Of a stretch of DNA of 64,000 bases, positions 1-9,338 are shown in pieces. The notes under the pieces were generated by a model. The model was not told the origin of the DNA, ran no database searches, and saw only the letters and a list, made by a program, of their open reading frames with translations. Position 1 is the stretch's first letter, and each line of letters opens with the position of its first letter. The translations under genes and the position numbers were made by a program. The DNA is from an uncultured Bacteroidota bacterium (GTDB lineage: Bacteria; Bacteroidota; Bacteroidia; Bacteroidales; F082): NCBI GenBank assembly GCA_937912115.1, contig CALDOI010000258.1, positions 16,906 through 80,905 of the forward strand, in the 5' to 3' direction.

Positions 1-1
1 T

Positions 2-460
2 AAAGGTGCTGCAATGTTAAATAATTTGAGATGCATAATCGATAATGATACCCTGTTCTTTAACCTTATTAAAAAGTTTTATAATGCTAATAAATTCCAG
101 ACTATAAATTCTGACGATTTCATAAGCTTTGTAAATGAAGAAACTAATATGGAATTAACAGATTTCTTTAATAAATTTCTGTATGATAAGGAGCCACCAA
201 TATTGGAATATGAGTTTAGTAACAAATATGGAAGTTTCGAATTTACTTATAGCTGGATTAATGTTGGCAGAAATTTCTCCATGCCTTTTAGTTTAATGAT
301 TAATGGTAATGAATGCTTACGAGTTGTTGGCACATCAGAAAAACAAACATTAAAATTGATGGATATTAGCACCTTCGTTTTGCCAAATGAGTTCATGTAT
401 GATGAATCTTGTTTAGTTAAAAACTCGTTTACTTATTTTTGGACAAACTGGAAACAATAA
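2..460 (+). CDS. M1 family metallopeptidase, C-terminal part (5' end outside window)
   Basis: The frame is already open at base 2, so the window begins inside this gene and the ATG at 14 is internal. The first residues, KGAAMLNNLR, match the KGAxxLxxLR segment found shortly after the zinc site in M1 (aminopeptidase N type) enzymes. A helical stretch and a beta-rich C-terminal domain follow, as in secreted Bacteroidota M1 peptidases. The HExxH zinc motif itself would lie upstream and is not visible, so activity cannot be judged. The family removes N-terminal amino acids from peptides, usually in the periplasm for this group. The stop codon is 14 bases before the ATG of the S51 peptidase gene, suggesting co-transcription. 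Confidence 0.75.
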   Translation, partial: KGAAMLNNLRCIIDNDTLFFNLIKKFYNANKFQTINSDDFISFVNEETNMELTDFFNKFLYDKEPPILEYEFSNKYGSFEFTYSWINVGRNFSMPFSLMINGNECLRVVGTSEKQTLKLMDISTFVLPNEFMYDESCLVKNSFTYFWTNWKQ

Positions 461-474
461 CAAATATAATTCAT

Positions 475-1353
475 ATGAAATATTTATTTTACATAGTTAT
501 AGTTGAACTATTTATTGGTCTATATTCTGTATTACAAGCTCAAATGGAAAGTGGTCAATTGGAAACTGCTGGCTACGAAAATGGCACACTCATCGTGATA
601 GGTGGTGGGAATCTAGATGCTTCCATCTTTTCAGAGTTTAAAAAATACGCTGGTGGTGATTCGGCTAAAATTGTTGTTATACCGACTGCATTGGATGACG
701 ATTTTTTACTTAAAGATTCAGCGGTTTACTTTATTACGAAAGAATTTGAAAGCCATGGATTTAAAGATATTGCAATAATGCACACTCGTGATACTGCCAT
801 TGCAAACACTGATGAATTTATTGAGCCATTGAAAACAGCAACTGGTTTATATTTCCTCGGAGGAAGGCAATGGAGGATAGCCGATGGATTTCTTGGTACT
901 AAGGCACACGATGAAATGTTTAAACTGCTCGACAGGGGAGGGGTAATAGCCGGTTCATCAGCAGGAGCTACAATTCAAGGATCGTATCTTGCCAGAGGTG
1001 ATACTGAAAACAATCAAACTATGATGGGTAATCATGAAGAAGGATTAGGTTTCATTACAAATATTGCCATTGATCAGCATGTGCTTGCCCGTAATCGCCA
1101 GTTTGATATGTTCGACATTCTTAAAAATCGCCCTGAATTATTTGGTATTGGCATTGATGAAAATACAGCGATAGTAGTTAAGGGAGATGAATTTGAAGTG
1201 ATAGGAGCTAGTTATGTGCTTGTTTATGATGGCAGCTTTTGGTCGCGTGAAGGTAGTGATATGAAAAACCTACCTAATGAGGATTCAATATTCTATATGC
1301 TTAAAGAAGGTGATAGATATAATTTGAAGTTAAGAAAAGTAATCCTGGAATAA
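475..1353 (+). CDS. Secreted cyanophycinase-like S51 family peptidase
   Basis: The protein of about 292 residues starts with a signal peptide (MKYLF..., hydrophobic to about residue 22, ending VLQAQ). Key features are a GGGNLD loop near the start of the mature protein, a GGRQWR segment, and the nucleophile elbow AGSSAGA with the likely catalytic serine at residue 162. These match the S51 cyanophycinase/peptidase E group, which hydrolyses beta-aspartyl or Asp-containing peptides. I chose the ATG at 475 because the longer frame starts with a TTG inside the upstream gene and would bury the signal peptide. The true substrate is unknown: secreted S51 proteins are common in organisms that make no cyanophycin. 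It lies directly after an M1 peptidase gene, so a peptide-scavenging role is a reasonable inference. Confidence 0.85.
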   Translation: MKYLFYIVIVELFIGLYSVLQAQMESGQLETAGYENGTLIVIGGGNLDASIFSEFKKYAGGDSAKIVVIPTALDDDFLLKDSAVYFITKEFESHGFKDIAIMHTRDTAIANTDEFIEPLKTATGLYFLGGRQWRIADGFLGTKAHDEMFKLLDRGGVIAGSSAGATIQGSYLARGDTENNQTMMGNHEEGLGFITNIAIDQHVLARNRQFDMFDILKNRPELFGIGIDENTAIVVKGDEFEVIGASYVLVYDGSFWSREGSDMKNLPNEDSIFYMLKEGDRYNLKLRKVILE

Positions 1354-1397
1354 CTCCAAATCAATAATATTGTCAGCTAAGATTGGAAATACACTAT

Positions 1398-2723
1398 CTA
1401 CTTAAACAACTTCATAATGTCATTTCCATTAGCCAAAATCAACAAGCTAAACAATATTATCATACCAAATACCTGAGCATACTCTAAAAACCTGTCGCTT
1501 GGCTTACGTCGTGCAATTATCTCATAAAGCAAGAAAAGCACATGGCCACCGTCCAGTGCCGGAATTGGTAATACATTAAGTATTGCAAGCATAATTGATA
1601 AAAATGCTGTTAGTTTCCAAAAGCTTTCCCAATGCCATTGTTTCGGAAAAATACTACCAATGGTAATAAATCCGCCAACACCTTCATAAGCTTTTACTTC
1701 GGGTGAGAAAAGTAATTTCAACTGTTTCAAATAATTGTCAATTCCGCCAATAGTACGAGTAAATCCGGCTGGAATGGCTTCAACAATTGTGTATTCTTTT
1801 TTGCTTAATTCAAAAAAGTCATTTATATCACCCTTCGGAAATACGCCAATTAAACCTTCTTCACCTAATTGTAAAGGAATAAATAAAGTGTCAGATTTAC
1901 GTAGTACAGTTATGATAACAGCTTCATTTTTGTGCTTTTGAATCTCATCACGGAAGTCATTGTAATATATATGATTAACTCCATTTAATCCCAATATGGC
2001 ATCCCCAATTTGTATGCCTGATTTTTCAGCCAATGATTCTTTAGGAAATTTACCGGCAATAAATGGAATTCGTACGTTAAATAACTTCGATTTATGATTT
2101 ATCAATTTATTTAAACTTCCTTCGGGAAGAGTTAGTGTTGTGGGAACATTATCTCTTATAATCTCCACATTTTTAACCTCGTTCAGAACAAGGTTCATTG
2201 GGATTTTGCTAAAATCTTCAATATATTCACCATCAAGCAACATAATTTTGTCGCCATGCCTGAATCCCATTTCCATGGCCAGACTATCAGCCCTTATGCC
2301 ATATTTATTTACCTCTTTGGTGCTTAAATACTCATCTCCCCAAAAAGAAAGCATTGCTATATAGATTACGAATGCCAGAATTACATTCATAAAAACTCCG
2401 CCTAACATTATAATTAATCGTTGGTATGCCGGCTTCGATCTAAATTCCCATGGCTGTGGTGGTAGTTTCATGGCTTCCTTATCCATCGACTCATCAATCA
2501 TCCCCGAAATCTTAACATAACCACCAAGGGGTAGCCATCCCATTCCGTATTCGGTTCCTTTAAATGTGAATTTGAAAATTGAAAACCATGGATTAAAGAA
2601 CAAATAGAACTTTTCTACTCTGGTTTTAAAAATCTTTGCAGCAGCAAAATGTCCGAATTCGTGAACTACCACTAATATAGAGAGGCTCAATAAGAGCTGA
2701 AGTACCTGGATTACTATTTCCAT
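1398..2723 (-). CDS. rseP: RseP-type site-2 intramembrane zinc metalloprotease (M50)
   Basis: This 441-residue inner-membrane protein carries HEFGH at residues 21-25 in the first membrane helix (zinc ligands and catalytic Glu). A second metal-site motif, NVLPIPALDGGH, sits in a C-terminal helix. Two PDZ-like segments lie between, including AGKFPKESLAEKSGIQIGD, a typical carboxylate-binding loop. This is the standard RseP/YaeL layout and length. The family cleaves transmembrane segments of anti-sigma factors and leftover signal peptides. It is the last gene of a reverse-strand run with dxr (18-base gap) and an M23 peptidase; the dxr-rseP pairing is common in Bacteroidota. Which anti-sigma factor it cuts here cannot be told from the window. 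Confidence 0.95.
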   Translation of the reverse strand: MEIVIQVLQLLLSLSILVVVHEFGHFAAAKIFKTRVEKFYLFFNPWFSIFKFTFKGTEYGMGWLPLGGYVKISGMIDESMDKEAMKLPPQPWEFRSKPAYQRLIIMLGGVFMNVILAFVIYIAMLSFWGDEYLSTKEVNKYGIRADSLAMEMGFRHGDKIMLLDGEYIEDFSKIPMNLVLNEVKNVEIIRDNVPTTLTLPEGSLNKLINHKSKLFNVRIPFIAGKFPKESLAEKSGIQIGDAILGLNGVNHIYYNDFRDEIQKHKNEAVIITVLRKSDTLFIPLQLGEEGLIGVFPKGDINDFFELSKKEYTIVEAIPAGFTRTIGGIDNYLKQLKLLFSPEVKAYEGVGGFITIGSIFPKQWHWESFWKLTAFLSIMLAILNVLPIPALDGGHVLFLLYEIIARRKPSDRFLEYAQVFGMIILFSLLILANGNDIMKLFK

Positions 2724-2741
2724 TTATATCTTGTTATAATT

Positions 2742-3893
2742 TTACTTAATTAATTCAATCGCTTTTTTTCTTGTTTGAATATCTGTTTCAAAATAATCTG
2801 ACAGAGTTGGTAATTCAATTCTGGGAATCAAATTCATACTTTCTTCAACAATATCTGATATTTGCAATAAACCGATTTTTTCATCCAAAAAGGCTTGAAC
2901 AGCAACATCATTTGCAGCATTTAGAATACACGGCATATTACCACCCATTTCCAAGGCTTTAAAAGCGAGTGCAAGATTACGAAATTTTTTCACATCAGGA
3001 GGAAGGAAGTTTAATGTACCTGTTTGTAGTAAGTCCAGAGACTGAAAAGAGCTTTTTACCCTGTGAGGATAAGTAAGCGCAAACTGGATGGGAATTCGCA
3101 TATCGGGAAAGCTAAGCTGTGTTTTCACCGATCTGTCGGTAAAATATACTAACGAATGTATAATGCTTTGAGGATGTATAATAACTTCAATTTGGTTTGG
3201 ATTAATATCAAATAGCCAGTGCGCTTCAATGGCTTCCAGCCCTTTATTCATCAATGTTGCTGAATCAACACTAACTTTATTGCCCATATTCCATGTGGGG
3301 TGATTCAGTGCCTGATTAGGTGTTACATTCTTAATGTAATCGATACTTTTATCTAAAAATGGGCCACCTGAAGCAGTAAGAACTATTTTATCAATTGGAT
3401 TATCGAGTTCACCCATCAAGCATTGAAAAATGGCCGAATGCTCAGAGTCAACCGGTATTATTTGTCCACCATATTTAACGGCAGTTTTTGATATTAATTC
3501 GCCAGCAACCACAAGGCTTTCCTTATTGGCCAGAGCTATTTTTTTCTTATTCTTTAGCGCCGATAATATTGGATTTAGGGCGTGTATACCAACTATTCCA
3601 ATAAGTGCAATATCGATGTTATCCATTTCCATTACCTGACTAATGGCATCTTCACCGGCATATACTTTTATATCATAACTCTCAAGCGCATCGCGAACAA
3701 CGGGGTAGAAATCCTTATTTCCTATTACTACCACGTTGGGCAAATACTTAATTGCCTGATTAATCAGAAGTTTTGAGTTGCTATTTGCTGAAAGTACTTC
3801 TACAGTAAATAATTCATATTGTTCATCAATTACACTTAATGCCTGAGTGCCAATCGAACCGGTCGATCCTAATATCGCTACTCTTTTCTTCAT
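2742..3893 (-). CDS. dxr: 1-deoxy-D-xylulose-5-phosphate reductoisomerase
   Basis: The enzyme converts 1-deoxy-D-xylulose 5-phosphate to 2-C-methyl-D-erythritol 4-phosphate with NADPH, the committed step of the MEP isoprenoid pathway. The 383-residue length is normal. Visible landmarks are the NADPH loop GSTGSIGTQAL at the N-terminus, ALANKESLVVAGE, the metal-binding VPVDSEHSAIFQ, the ASGGPF substrate loop, and NHPTWNMGNKVSVDSATLMN around the flexible lid. All key acidic and Ser/Asn positions that I can recognise are present. It lies between the M23 peptidase gene (24-base gap) and rseP (18-base gap), with no promoter box evident in either gap, so the three genes are probably one transcript. 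Confidence 0.97.
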   Translation of the reverse strand: MKKRVAILGSTGSIGTQALSVIDEQYELFTVEVLSANSNSKLLINQAIKYLPNVVVIGNKDFYPVVRDALESYDIKVYAGEDAISQVMEMDNIDIALIGIVGIHALNPILSALKNKKKIALANKESLVVAGELISKTAVKYGGQIIPVDSEHSAIFQCLMGELDNPIDKIVLTASGGPFLDKSIDYIKNVTPNQALNHPTWNMGNKVSVDSATLMNKGLEAIEAHWLFDINPNQIEVIIHPQSIIHSLVYFTDRSVKTQLSFPDMRIPIQFALTYPHRVKSSFQSLDLLQTGTLNFLPPDVKKFRNLALAFKALEMGGNMPCILNAANDVAVQAFLDEKIGLLQISDIVEESMNLIPRIELPTLSDYFETDIQTRKKAIELIK

Positions 3894-3917
3894 ATTACTC
3901 TTGGGATTCTTGGTTAT

Positions 3918-4802
3918 CTAGTTAAAAAGGATGTATTCTTCCGGGTTTACAGGACTTCCATTTTCCCATAATTCAAAATGTAGATGAGGGCCGGTTGTTA
4001 ATTCTCCGGATTCTCCGGATATGGCAATTGGTTCACCAGCAAGTACGTGATCACCTTCCTTTTTTAATAAAACAGAATTATGCTTATATACTGAAATAAA
4101 GTTCCTTTCATGCTGCAGACCAATTATATACCCAGTTTCTAAAGTCCAGCCCGAGAATATAACTGTACCTTCCAGAGTAGCTACAACAGCTTCATTACGT
4201 GAAGTAACAATATCAATTCCATAATGACTTGCCATTAAATTAAAGCGCGAAGTAATAATTCCTCGCATGGGAGTGAAAAAGTTAAAACTCTTTATGGATG
4301 CCTCATTGGATTCGGCAAGCTGCCCCGATTCGTTAAAATACAAATTGTGCATACTCTGATTCTCGAATTCAGCCCTCAAAGTGCTATCGACAATCGATTT
4401 TCTGTTTTGGATAGTGTCGTAATGGAGATTTGTAATATCCGGTTGGCTGTAATCACCTTCTACTGGATTATCTTCAAAAATATTTTTAAAACTAGCTATA
4501 TATCTATTTTTCTTCTCAATATCTATTAGTAACGAGTCGGCAAGAATATTCAAATTATATAGCTGCCTTTTTTCATCAATATCCGGATAACCTGGAATGT
4601 ATTTTTTAACCGATGTATTTGCAATCAGTATAAAAGTAAGTGTCATAAAAATAATGCCAACGCTAATTATAAAAATTAAAACGTTTAATCTCGTTAACCG
4701 TAACGAGAGCCTATCCTCAAAAGTTTGGTCATTAAATATTACTAACCTATACTTGCTTCGGAGATTTTTATACCACTTCTTATTTTTTTTTGATTTCGCC
4801 AT
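3918..4802 (-). CDS. Membrane-anchored M23 (LytM-type) peptidoglycan endopeptidase
   Basis: This roughly 294-residue protein has a basic N-terminus, one membrane helix near residues 40-62, a periplasmic linker, and a C-terminal LytM domain with both zinc motifs intact (SHYGID and GPHLHFE). M23 enzymes cut peptide cross-links in peptidoglycan and often work in division or envelope assembly. I start it at the ATG at 4802 (MAKSKKNKKW). A longer frame from 4838 would begin upstream of a good -7 promoter box at 4812-4820, and the family typically starts with this basic segment. It is divergent from sprE/porW across a 250-base region and leads the M23-dxr-rseP run. Confidence 0.9.
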   Translation of the reverse strand: MAKSKKNKKWYKNLRSKYRLVIFNDQTFEDRLSLRLTRLNVLIFIISVGIIFMTLTFILIANTSVKKYIPGYPDIDEKRQLYNLNILADSLLIDIEKKNRYIASFKNIFEDNPVEGDYSQPDITNLHYDTIQNRKSIVDSTLRAEFENQSMHNLYFNESGQLAESNEASIKSFNFFTPMRGIITSRFNLMASHYGIDIVTSRNEAVVATLEGTVIFSGWTLETGYIIGLQHERNFISVYKHNSVLLKKEGDHVLAGEPIAISGESGELTTGPHLHFELWENGSPVNPEEYILFN

Positions 4803-4811
4803 AATAAAAGT

Positions 4812-4820
4812 GCAAAGGTA
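4812..4820 (-). promoter_or_regulatory. Bacteroidota -7 box for the M23-dxr-rseP run
   Basis: On the reverse strand the sequence reads TACCTTTGC, matching the Bacteroidota sigma-ABfr -7 consensus TAnnTTTG. It lies 9 bases before the ATG at 4802, so the transcript would have a very short leader. The usual -33 TTG is not clear. Confidence 0.5.
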
Positions 4821-4988
4821 AAAAAGCAAAACTAACAATCACCTGCTTTATTATATTTGGTTGCTAATCATGTTAAAACAAATATTCGGAAAACATAGAG
4901 AACAAAAAATGAACAACGTTATTTATTGGCACTTTGTATGCTTTTTAAACTAATTTTGAATAAATATGGTTTTTCATAAAACTCTAAT

Positions 4989-4997
4989 TATTTTTGC
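4989..4997 (+). promoter_or_regulatory. Bacteroidota -7 box upstream of sprE/porW
   Basis: The sequence TATTTTTGC fits TAnnTTTG. Transcription would begin near 5004, giving a leader of about 50 bases to the proposed TTG start at 5055. It shares the divergent intergenic region with the M23 promoter. Confidence 0.45.
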
Positions 4998-5054
4998 CAC
5001 TCATTATTTGTAATAAAACGCTTTAAATTTAGTTATTAAGATTAAAAATATACT

Positions 5055-7694
5055 TTGATTAACCAACGATCAAATACATCTTCATTTTATTTAATGGCAA
5101 TTATCCTATTGCTAATTATAAGTTCCTGCTCCACAAAAAAAAATACGTGGACGCGCCGGGCATATCATAACGTAACTTGTCATTATAATGTTTATTGGAA
5201 TGGCATGGTTAGTTTAAATGAAGGCATTGTGATACTAAATGAAAAAGTGGTCGACAATTATAATAGTGTTATCAGGATAAATAATTATGGAACTCCGGCT
5301 GATGCTACCATCCTTAATCCAAAGATGGATCGCACCATAAAAAAAGCCTCCATTGGTATTCAGCGACATTCGATGTCGTTTGGTGGTAAAGAATATGTTA
5401 AGTGGGTTAAAGATAGTTATTTGATGATGGGAATGGCTCATTTTTACAAACAAGACTATACAAGTGCTCGCCGTGTATTTGATTATGTTGCCAAAGAGTA
5501 TGAATCCACACCAATATCCTATGAAGCAATACTTTGGCTTGCCCGCACTTTTATTCAAACAGAAAGATTTGAAAAAGCCGAAGCATCATTAAACCTTCTT
5601 CAAAGCAAACTTAAAGACGAAAATTTTCCAAGAAGTGTTGAAAAAGAAATTCCAATCGTTTATGCCGACTTTTATATTGCTCGTGGGGATTATAGTGCTG
5701 CTTATCCATATCTTGAACGAGGACTTGAGTTGGCCTCCGATAATTCCACGATAACCAGGATCTATTTTATTATGGGACAGATTAATCAATTGGACCATAA
5801 TTATACCCAGGCAATGTCGTATTTTTCTAAGGTTGTTAAAAAAAACCCTCCCTATAAGATGGCATTTGAGGCACAAATGAACATTGCTCAATGCTATGTA
5901 GAAGGTTCTGGTGATAGCAGGCATATAAATAAGGTATTGCTAAAAATGGCCAAAGAGGACAAAAATAAAGATTACCTCGACCAGATTTATTATGCACTTG
6001 CTCAAATTGCAACAACTGATAATAAGGACACTTTGGTGATCTATTATTTAAAAAAATCAGTTAGCACAAGTGTAAGCGATCCTGTTCAAAAAACAACATC
6101 GTCGTTAGAGTTGGCCGATATTTATTTTGATGATGGAGTTTATAAACAAGCACAAGCTTATTACGATACAGCGGCAATGTCGCTGCCCAAGGATTATCCC
6201 GATTATGAAAAAATAATGAGCAAGACTACAATTCTTTCGGCTTTGGTTGCACAGATACAAACAATTGAATTGCAGGATAGTCTTCAAACAATTGCATTGA
6301 TGGATACTGTTGATCTTTATGCAATGATTGATAATCTTATTGAAGAATACGAAAAGGAACAGCAAAAGATAGCCAAGGAAAAAGAAAACGGGACTGGAAC
6401 ACAGTTTGTTGATATGACCAGAAGTAAACCCGGTCAGCCACTTGGAGGAGGCTGGTATTTTGATAACCCTGCTGCACTGGGTAGAGGTCGTACTGAGTTT
6501 ATAAAAAAGTGGGGTGATAGAAAACTTGAGGATAACTGGCGGCTCACTGATAAGAGAATGGTTATGCAATCTTTTGAAGAAGATTTAACGGATGAAGAAG
6601 TCATTACGAAAAGTGATAGTGTTATAATGCTTGTTACAAATCCACGCGATCGAGCATATTATCTTCAGCATATACCGCGTACGCCGGAGCAACTTGCTGT
6701 TTCCGACAGCCTGATAGTTGACGCATATAATCGATTGGCATATCTTTATTATGAAGATTTAAAAGATACAACCCTTGCTTTGGAAACTTATCTTGCATTC
6801 CAAAAAAAATATCCTGATAATAAATACAGACTGGAATCATGGTACGCATTATATAAAATATATACAGGAGAAGGAAATAGTGATGAAGCTAATTTTTACA
6901 AGGGATTGATTGTTGTTAATTATCCTGAAAGTAATTATGCTAAAGTTCTTCTCGACCCTGATTATTTTATCAAACTTAGTCAGCAAAAAAATGAAGTGGC
7001 AACCCTTTACGAAAAAACTTTCAAGGCATTTAATCGTGAGCAATATTATAGAGTAATTACTTATTCTGATGAGGCCGTTGAATTATTTCCTGAAGATACA
7101 GCCCTAATTCCAAAATTCTTATACCTAAGGGCCATTTCATTGGGTGCAGTTGATGTTGCTGACACGTTATATTCATCACTTATCAGTCTTGTTCAAAAAT
7201 ACCCCACCAGCTCTGTAGCACCATTGGCTAAGTCGGTAATACAAACATTGCAACTTGAATATGGATTAGGTATTCCTGAAGGTTCAACGGTGAGTTCTCC
7301 TAAGGCTTCAGCAAAAGAAACAATATATAAGTTTAATGCCGATGAAATGCATCTGGTATTAATTATTGTTAAATCAGAAGATGTAAATGTAAGTGCACTA
7401 AAAGTTAGAATCTCAGATTTTGATAAAAAATATTTCAGGCTTAAAAGGTTGAGGGTAAAGAGCTTGATGCTTGACGATCAGCGCACTATAATAACAGTTG
7501 GTAATTTTGACAGTAAGGATGAGGCAGGTAATTATTTGTTAGCTCTAAGAAATGATGAATATGTTGTATCAGGGCTCCAGAATAAGGAGTTTGAAGTATA
7601 TTCAATTTCTGCGTCCAATTATCCAATTTTCTACAGAGATAAAGATATTGCTCTATACAAGGAATTTTTTGAGAAGAATTACAAAAGAGATTAA
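5055..7694 (+). CDS. SprE/PorW-type TPR lipoprotein of the type IX secretion system
   Basis: This is an 879-residue lipoprotein. A hydrophobic N-terminus ends in the lipobox IISSC, followed at once by STKKNTWTRRAYHNVTCHYN, a block I recognise as characteristic of the SprE (Flavobacterium) / PorW (Porphyromonas) family. Many TPR-like helical repeats follow (about residues 110-380 and 540-760), then an SPOR-like C-terminal alpha/beta segment. SprE/PorW supports secretion and gliding by linking the outer-membrane translocon to the inner-membrane motor. The frame starts with TTG at 5055; the next ATG (5094) would give a signal peptide with no positive charge, so I prefer TTG. It is followed after 12 bases by a bactofilin gene. 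The presence of gldE and gldD near 58 kb agrees with a T9SS-positive organism. Confidence 0.85.
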   Translation: MINQRSNTSSFYLMAIILLLIISSCSTKKNTWTRRAYHNVTCHYNVYWNGMVSLNEGIVILNEKVVDNYNSVIRINNYGTPADATILNPKMDRTIKKASIGIQRHSMSFGGKEYVKWVKDSYLMMGMAHFYKQDYTSARRVFDYVAKEYESTPISYEAILWLARTFIQTERFEKAEASLNLLQSKLKDENFPRSVEKEIPIVYADFYIARGDYSAAYPYLERGLELASDNSTITRIYFIMGQINQLDHNYTQAMSYFSKVVKKNPPYKMAFEAQMNIAQCYVEGSGDSRHINKVLLKMAKEDKNKDYLDQIYYALAQIATTDNKDTLVIYYLKKSVSTSVSDPVQKTTSSLELADIYFDDGVYKQAQAYYDTAAMSLPKDYPDYEKIMSKTTILSALVAQIQTIELQDSLQTIALMDTVDLYAMIDNLIEEYEKEQQKIAKEKENGTGTQFVDMTRSKPGQPLGGGWYFDNPAALGRGRTEFIKKWGDRKLEDNWRLTDKRMVMQSFEEDLTDEEVITKSDSVIMLVTNPRDRAYYLQHIPRTPEQLAVSDSLIVDAYNRLAYLYYEDLKDTTLALETYLAFQKKYPDNKYRLESWYALYKIYTGEGNSDEANFYKGLIVVNYPESNYAKVLLDPDYFIKLSQQKNEVATLYEKTFKAFNREQYYRVITYSDEAVELFPEDTALIPKFLYLRAISLGAVDVADTLYSSLISLVQKYPTSSVAPLAKSVIQTLQLEYGLGIPEGSTVSSPKASAKETIYKFNADEMHLVLIIVKSEDVNVSALKVRISDFDKKYFRLKRLRVKSLMLDDQRTIITVGNFDSKDEAGNYLLALRNDEYVVSGLQNKEFEVYSISASNYPIFYRDKDIALYKEFFEKNYKRD

Positions 7695-7706
7695 TAAGAT
7701 ATTATT

Positions 7707-8075
7707 GTGAAAAAGAATAGAAACGGAAACGGAGACAGTCAGATGCCAAATATAATAGCACAAGGAACCAATATTATTGGTGATATTAATTCGGAAGGCG
7801 ATTTTCGAATTGAAGGTAAAATCGAAGGTAAAATTAATGCTAAAGGCCGAATTGTTGTTGGCGAAAGTGGTAATGTGGATGGCGAAATAACATGTGGCGA
7901 TGCTGATATCTGTGGTAAAGTAGTTGGTAAGCTTGTGGTTGCCAACCTCACTGTTTTTAAAGCTACAGCAATTTTTTCGGGCGATGTTGAAACAAAAAAA
8001 CTATCGATTGAGCCTGGGGCAGCCTTTACCGGTACTTGTAAAATGGGGACTGATGATGATATCAAGAAAAAATAA
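7707..8075 (+). CDS. Bactofilin (polymer-forming cytoskeletal protein)
   Basis: This 122-residue protein is built from short repeating beta-strand units rich in Gly, Ile and Val (for example GDINSEGDFRIEGKIEGKIN), the right-handed beta-helix signature of bactofilins (DUF583). Bactofilins form nucleotide-independent filaments on the inner membrane and localise cell-wall enzymes. The frame starts with GTG at 7707; an ATG at 7743 (MPNIIAQG) is a possible alternative and matches where the conserved core begins. Its proximity to an M23 peptidase (divergent) and to SprE/PorW fits the bactofilin/M23 association seen in other bacteria, though here the peptidase is on the other strand. Confidence 0.93.
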   Translation: MKKNRNGNGDSQMPNIIAQGTNIIGDINSEGDFRIEGKIEGKINAKGRIVVGESGNVDGEITCGDADICGKVVGKLVVANLTVFKATAIFSGDVETKKLSIEPGAAFTGTCKMGTDDDIKKK

Positions 8076-8167
8076 TCAAAATTATTTATTACAAACCTAT
8101 AATAACCACTAACATTTTTCTCTTCGAAAGTAGTTTCATTTTTCAAAATATTGTAGTTTAGCATCCG

Positions 8168-8383
8168 ATGCAACGCGACGAAAAAGAAAGCCCACTCAAA
8201 TTTTATGCTAAGTACTCTACTCTTGGCTTACAAATGATTGTAATTATGGTTGCCGGGGCATTTGGCGGAAAGGCCATAGATGGATGGCTTGATTGGGATT
8301 TTCCTGTGTTCACCCTGGTGTTAACAATTCTATCAGTGGCAGGGGCCGTTTTTTATGGGATGAGAGGATTGTTTAAAAAGTAG
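8168..8383 (+). CDS. AtpZ/AtpI family membrane protein
   Basis: This 71-residue protein has two predicted membrane helices (about residues 17-37 and 45-65) joined by a GGKAIDGWLDWDFP loop. That is the AtpZ-type arrangement of proteins encoded just before F-type ATP synthase operons. The family is implicated in Mg2+/Ca2+ transport or in assembly of the c-ring. In Bacteroidota the usual order is bactofilin, AtpZ, a second small membrane protein, then atpB onward. Here the second protein appears only at 11511, after an inserted three-gene block, and atpB is missing. Confidence 0.85.
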   Translation: MQRDEKESPLKFYAKYSTLGLQMIVIMVAGAFGGKAIDGWLDWDFPVFTLVLTILSVAGAVFYGMRGLFKK

Positions 8384-8394
8384 TTTTATTACTA

Positions 8395-8402
8395 TGTTAT
8401 GT
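8395..8402. repeat. Left copy of an 8-base direct repeat flanking the inserted three-gene block
   Basis: The sequence TGTTATGT occurs here, 12 bases after the atpZ stop codon, and again at 11154-11161 beyond the diheme cytochrome gene. The pair brackets about 2.75 kb holding exactly the three genes that do not belong to the ATP-synthase block. An 8-base match could be chance in AT-rich DNA. Confidence 0.35.
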
Positions 8403-8434
8403 ACAAGGTTAGACTGTAGCGAATACAATAACTA

Positions 8435-9247
8435 ATGACCAACAAGGCTGACATATATTATCCATCCGGAGAAATCGAAAAATACTATATCAAGAGTATT
8501 TGGAGACTGTATGAATATAATATTCAGGAAAGGACAGAGACAATACTACCTAAAGGGACAGTAGAGATAATCTTTAATTTTTCTGATGAAATTGTTTATT
8601 GCAATCCTTCTTTAGGTATTAAAAATAAATTACCGCCATGCTTTGTTAATGGGATCAACCATAAACCCTTCAATCTTATTAAAAAAGGACAACAAATATT
8701 TTTGGGTATTCAATTAAATACCATTGGACTGAAAGTATTGTTTGATATATCTGTCAAAGAATTCAATAATAATATTTTTGAAGGTTTGCAAATTTGCAAA
8801 TCATTAGACACATTGTCTCATCAATTGTCTCATCAAAAATCGTTTAACAAGCAGGTTCAAACTATTATGAATTGGATGAACCAAAGAATTTCCGTTTCAA
8901 ATAATGTTAAAGCTATAACTCAAATTCATAATTTATTTTATTCTCAAAAATTAAACGACCTTACTGTCAGAAAACTTTGCCATGAAGTTTATTATTCTGA
9001 CAGACAATTGAGACGATTATCTTCTGAATGGTTAGGAATGAATACGGAAACATTTATATGCTACAATAAATATCTTTCAACTTTACACTTATTGCACAAT
9101 TCGGATTTATCACTAACTCAAATTGGATTGGAGGCAGGGTATTACGACCAATCTCATTTTATAAGGGAATTCAAATCCTACACTGACATGACCCCAAAAG
9201 AATATCAGGTATCAAATACCATTTTACCCGGTCATATTATCAGGTAA
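8435..9247 (+). CDS. AraC family transcriptional regulator
   Basis: This 270-residue protein has a C-terminal AraC/XylS double helix-turn-helix. The second HTH reads IGLEAGYYDQSHFIREFKS followed by TPKEY, the classic family end. The N-terminal 150 residues look like the DUF6597-type sensing domain (LPKGTVEIIFNFSDEIVY, a cupin-like beta segment). Such regulators control nearby stress or catabolic genes. It is the first gene of the inserted block and lies 91 bases upstream of the membrane-protein gene, same strand, so it may regulate the two genes after it. The ligand is unknown. Confidence 0.9.
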   Translation: MTNKADIYYPSGEIEKYYIKSIWRLYEYNIQERTETILPKGTVEIIFNFSDEIVYCNPSLGIKNKLPPCFVNGINHKPFNLIKKGQQIFLGIQLNTIGLKVLFDISVKEFNNNIFEGLQICKSLDTLSHQLSHQKSFNKQVQTIMNWMNQRISVSNNVKAITQIHNLFYSQKLNDLTVRKLCHEVYYSDRQLRRLSSEWLGMNTETFICYNKYLSTLHLLHNSDLSLTQIGLEAGYYDQSHFIREFKSYTDMTPKEYQVSNTILPGHIIR

Positions 9248-9338
9248 TTCCAGAATGTCCGAATTATACTATTTAAATGGGCAATGCCTTGATAACTTTG
9301 TTGCGTTTTTTTAATTTCAATAAATATATCGCAAACAA

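Noticed and set aside
439-474. Longer TTG start for the S51 peptidase
   Set aside because: It would overlap the M1 gene and hide a clear signal peptide that starts at the ATG at 475.
7739-8173. Reverse-strand open frame of 144 codons over the bactofilin gene
   Set aside because: It is the antisense shadow of a repetitive beta-helix gene, rich in Ser, Pro and Leu with no family pattern.
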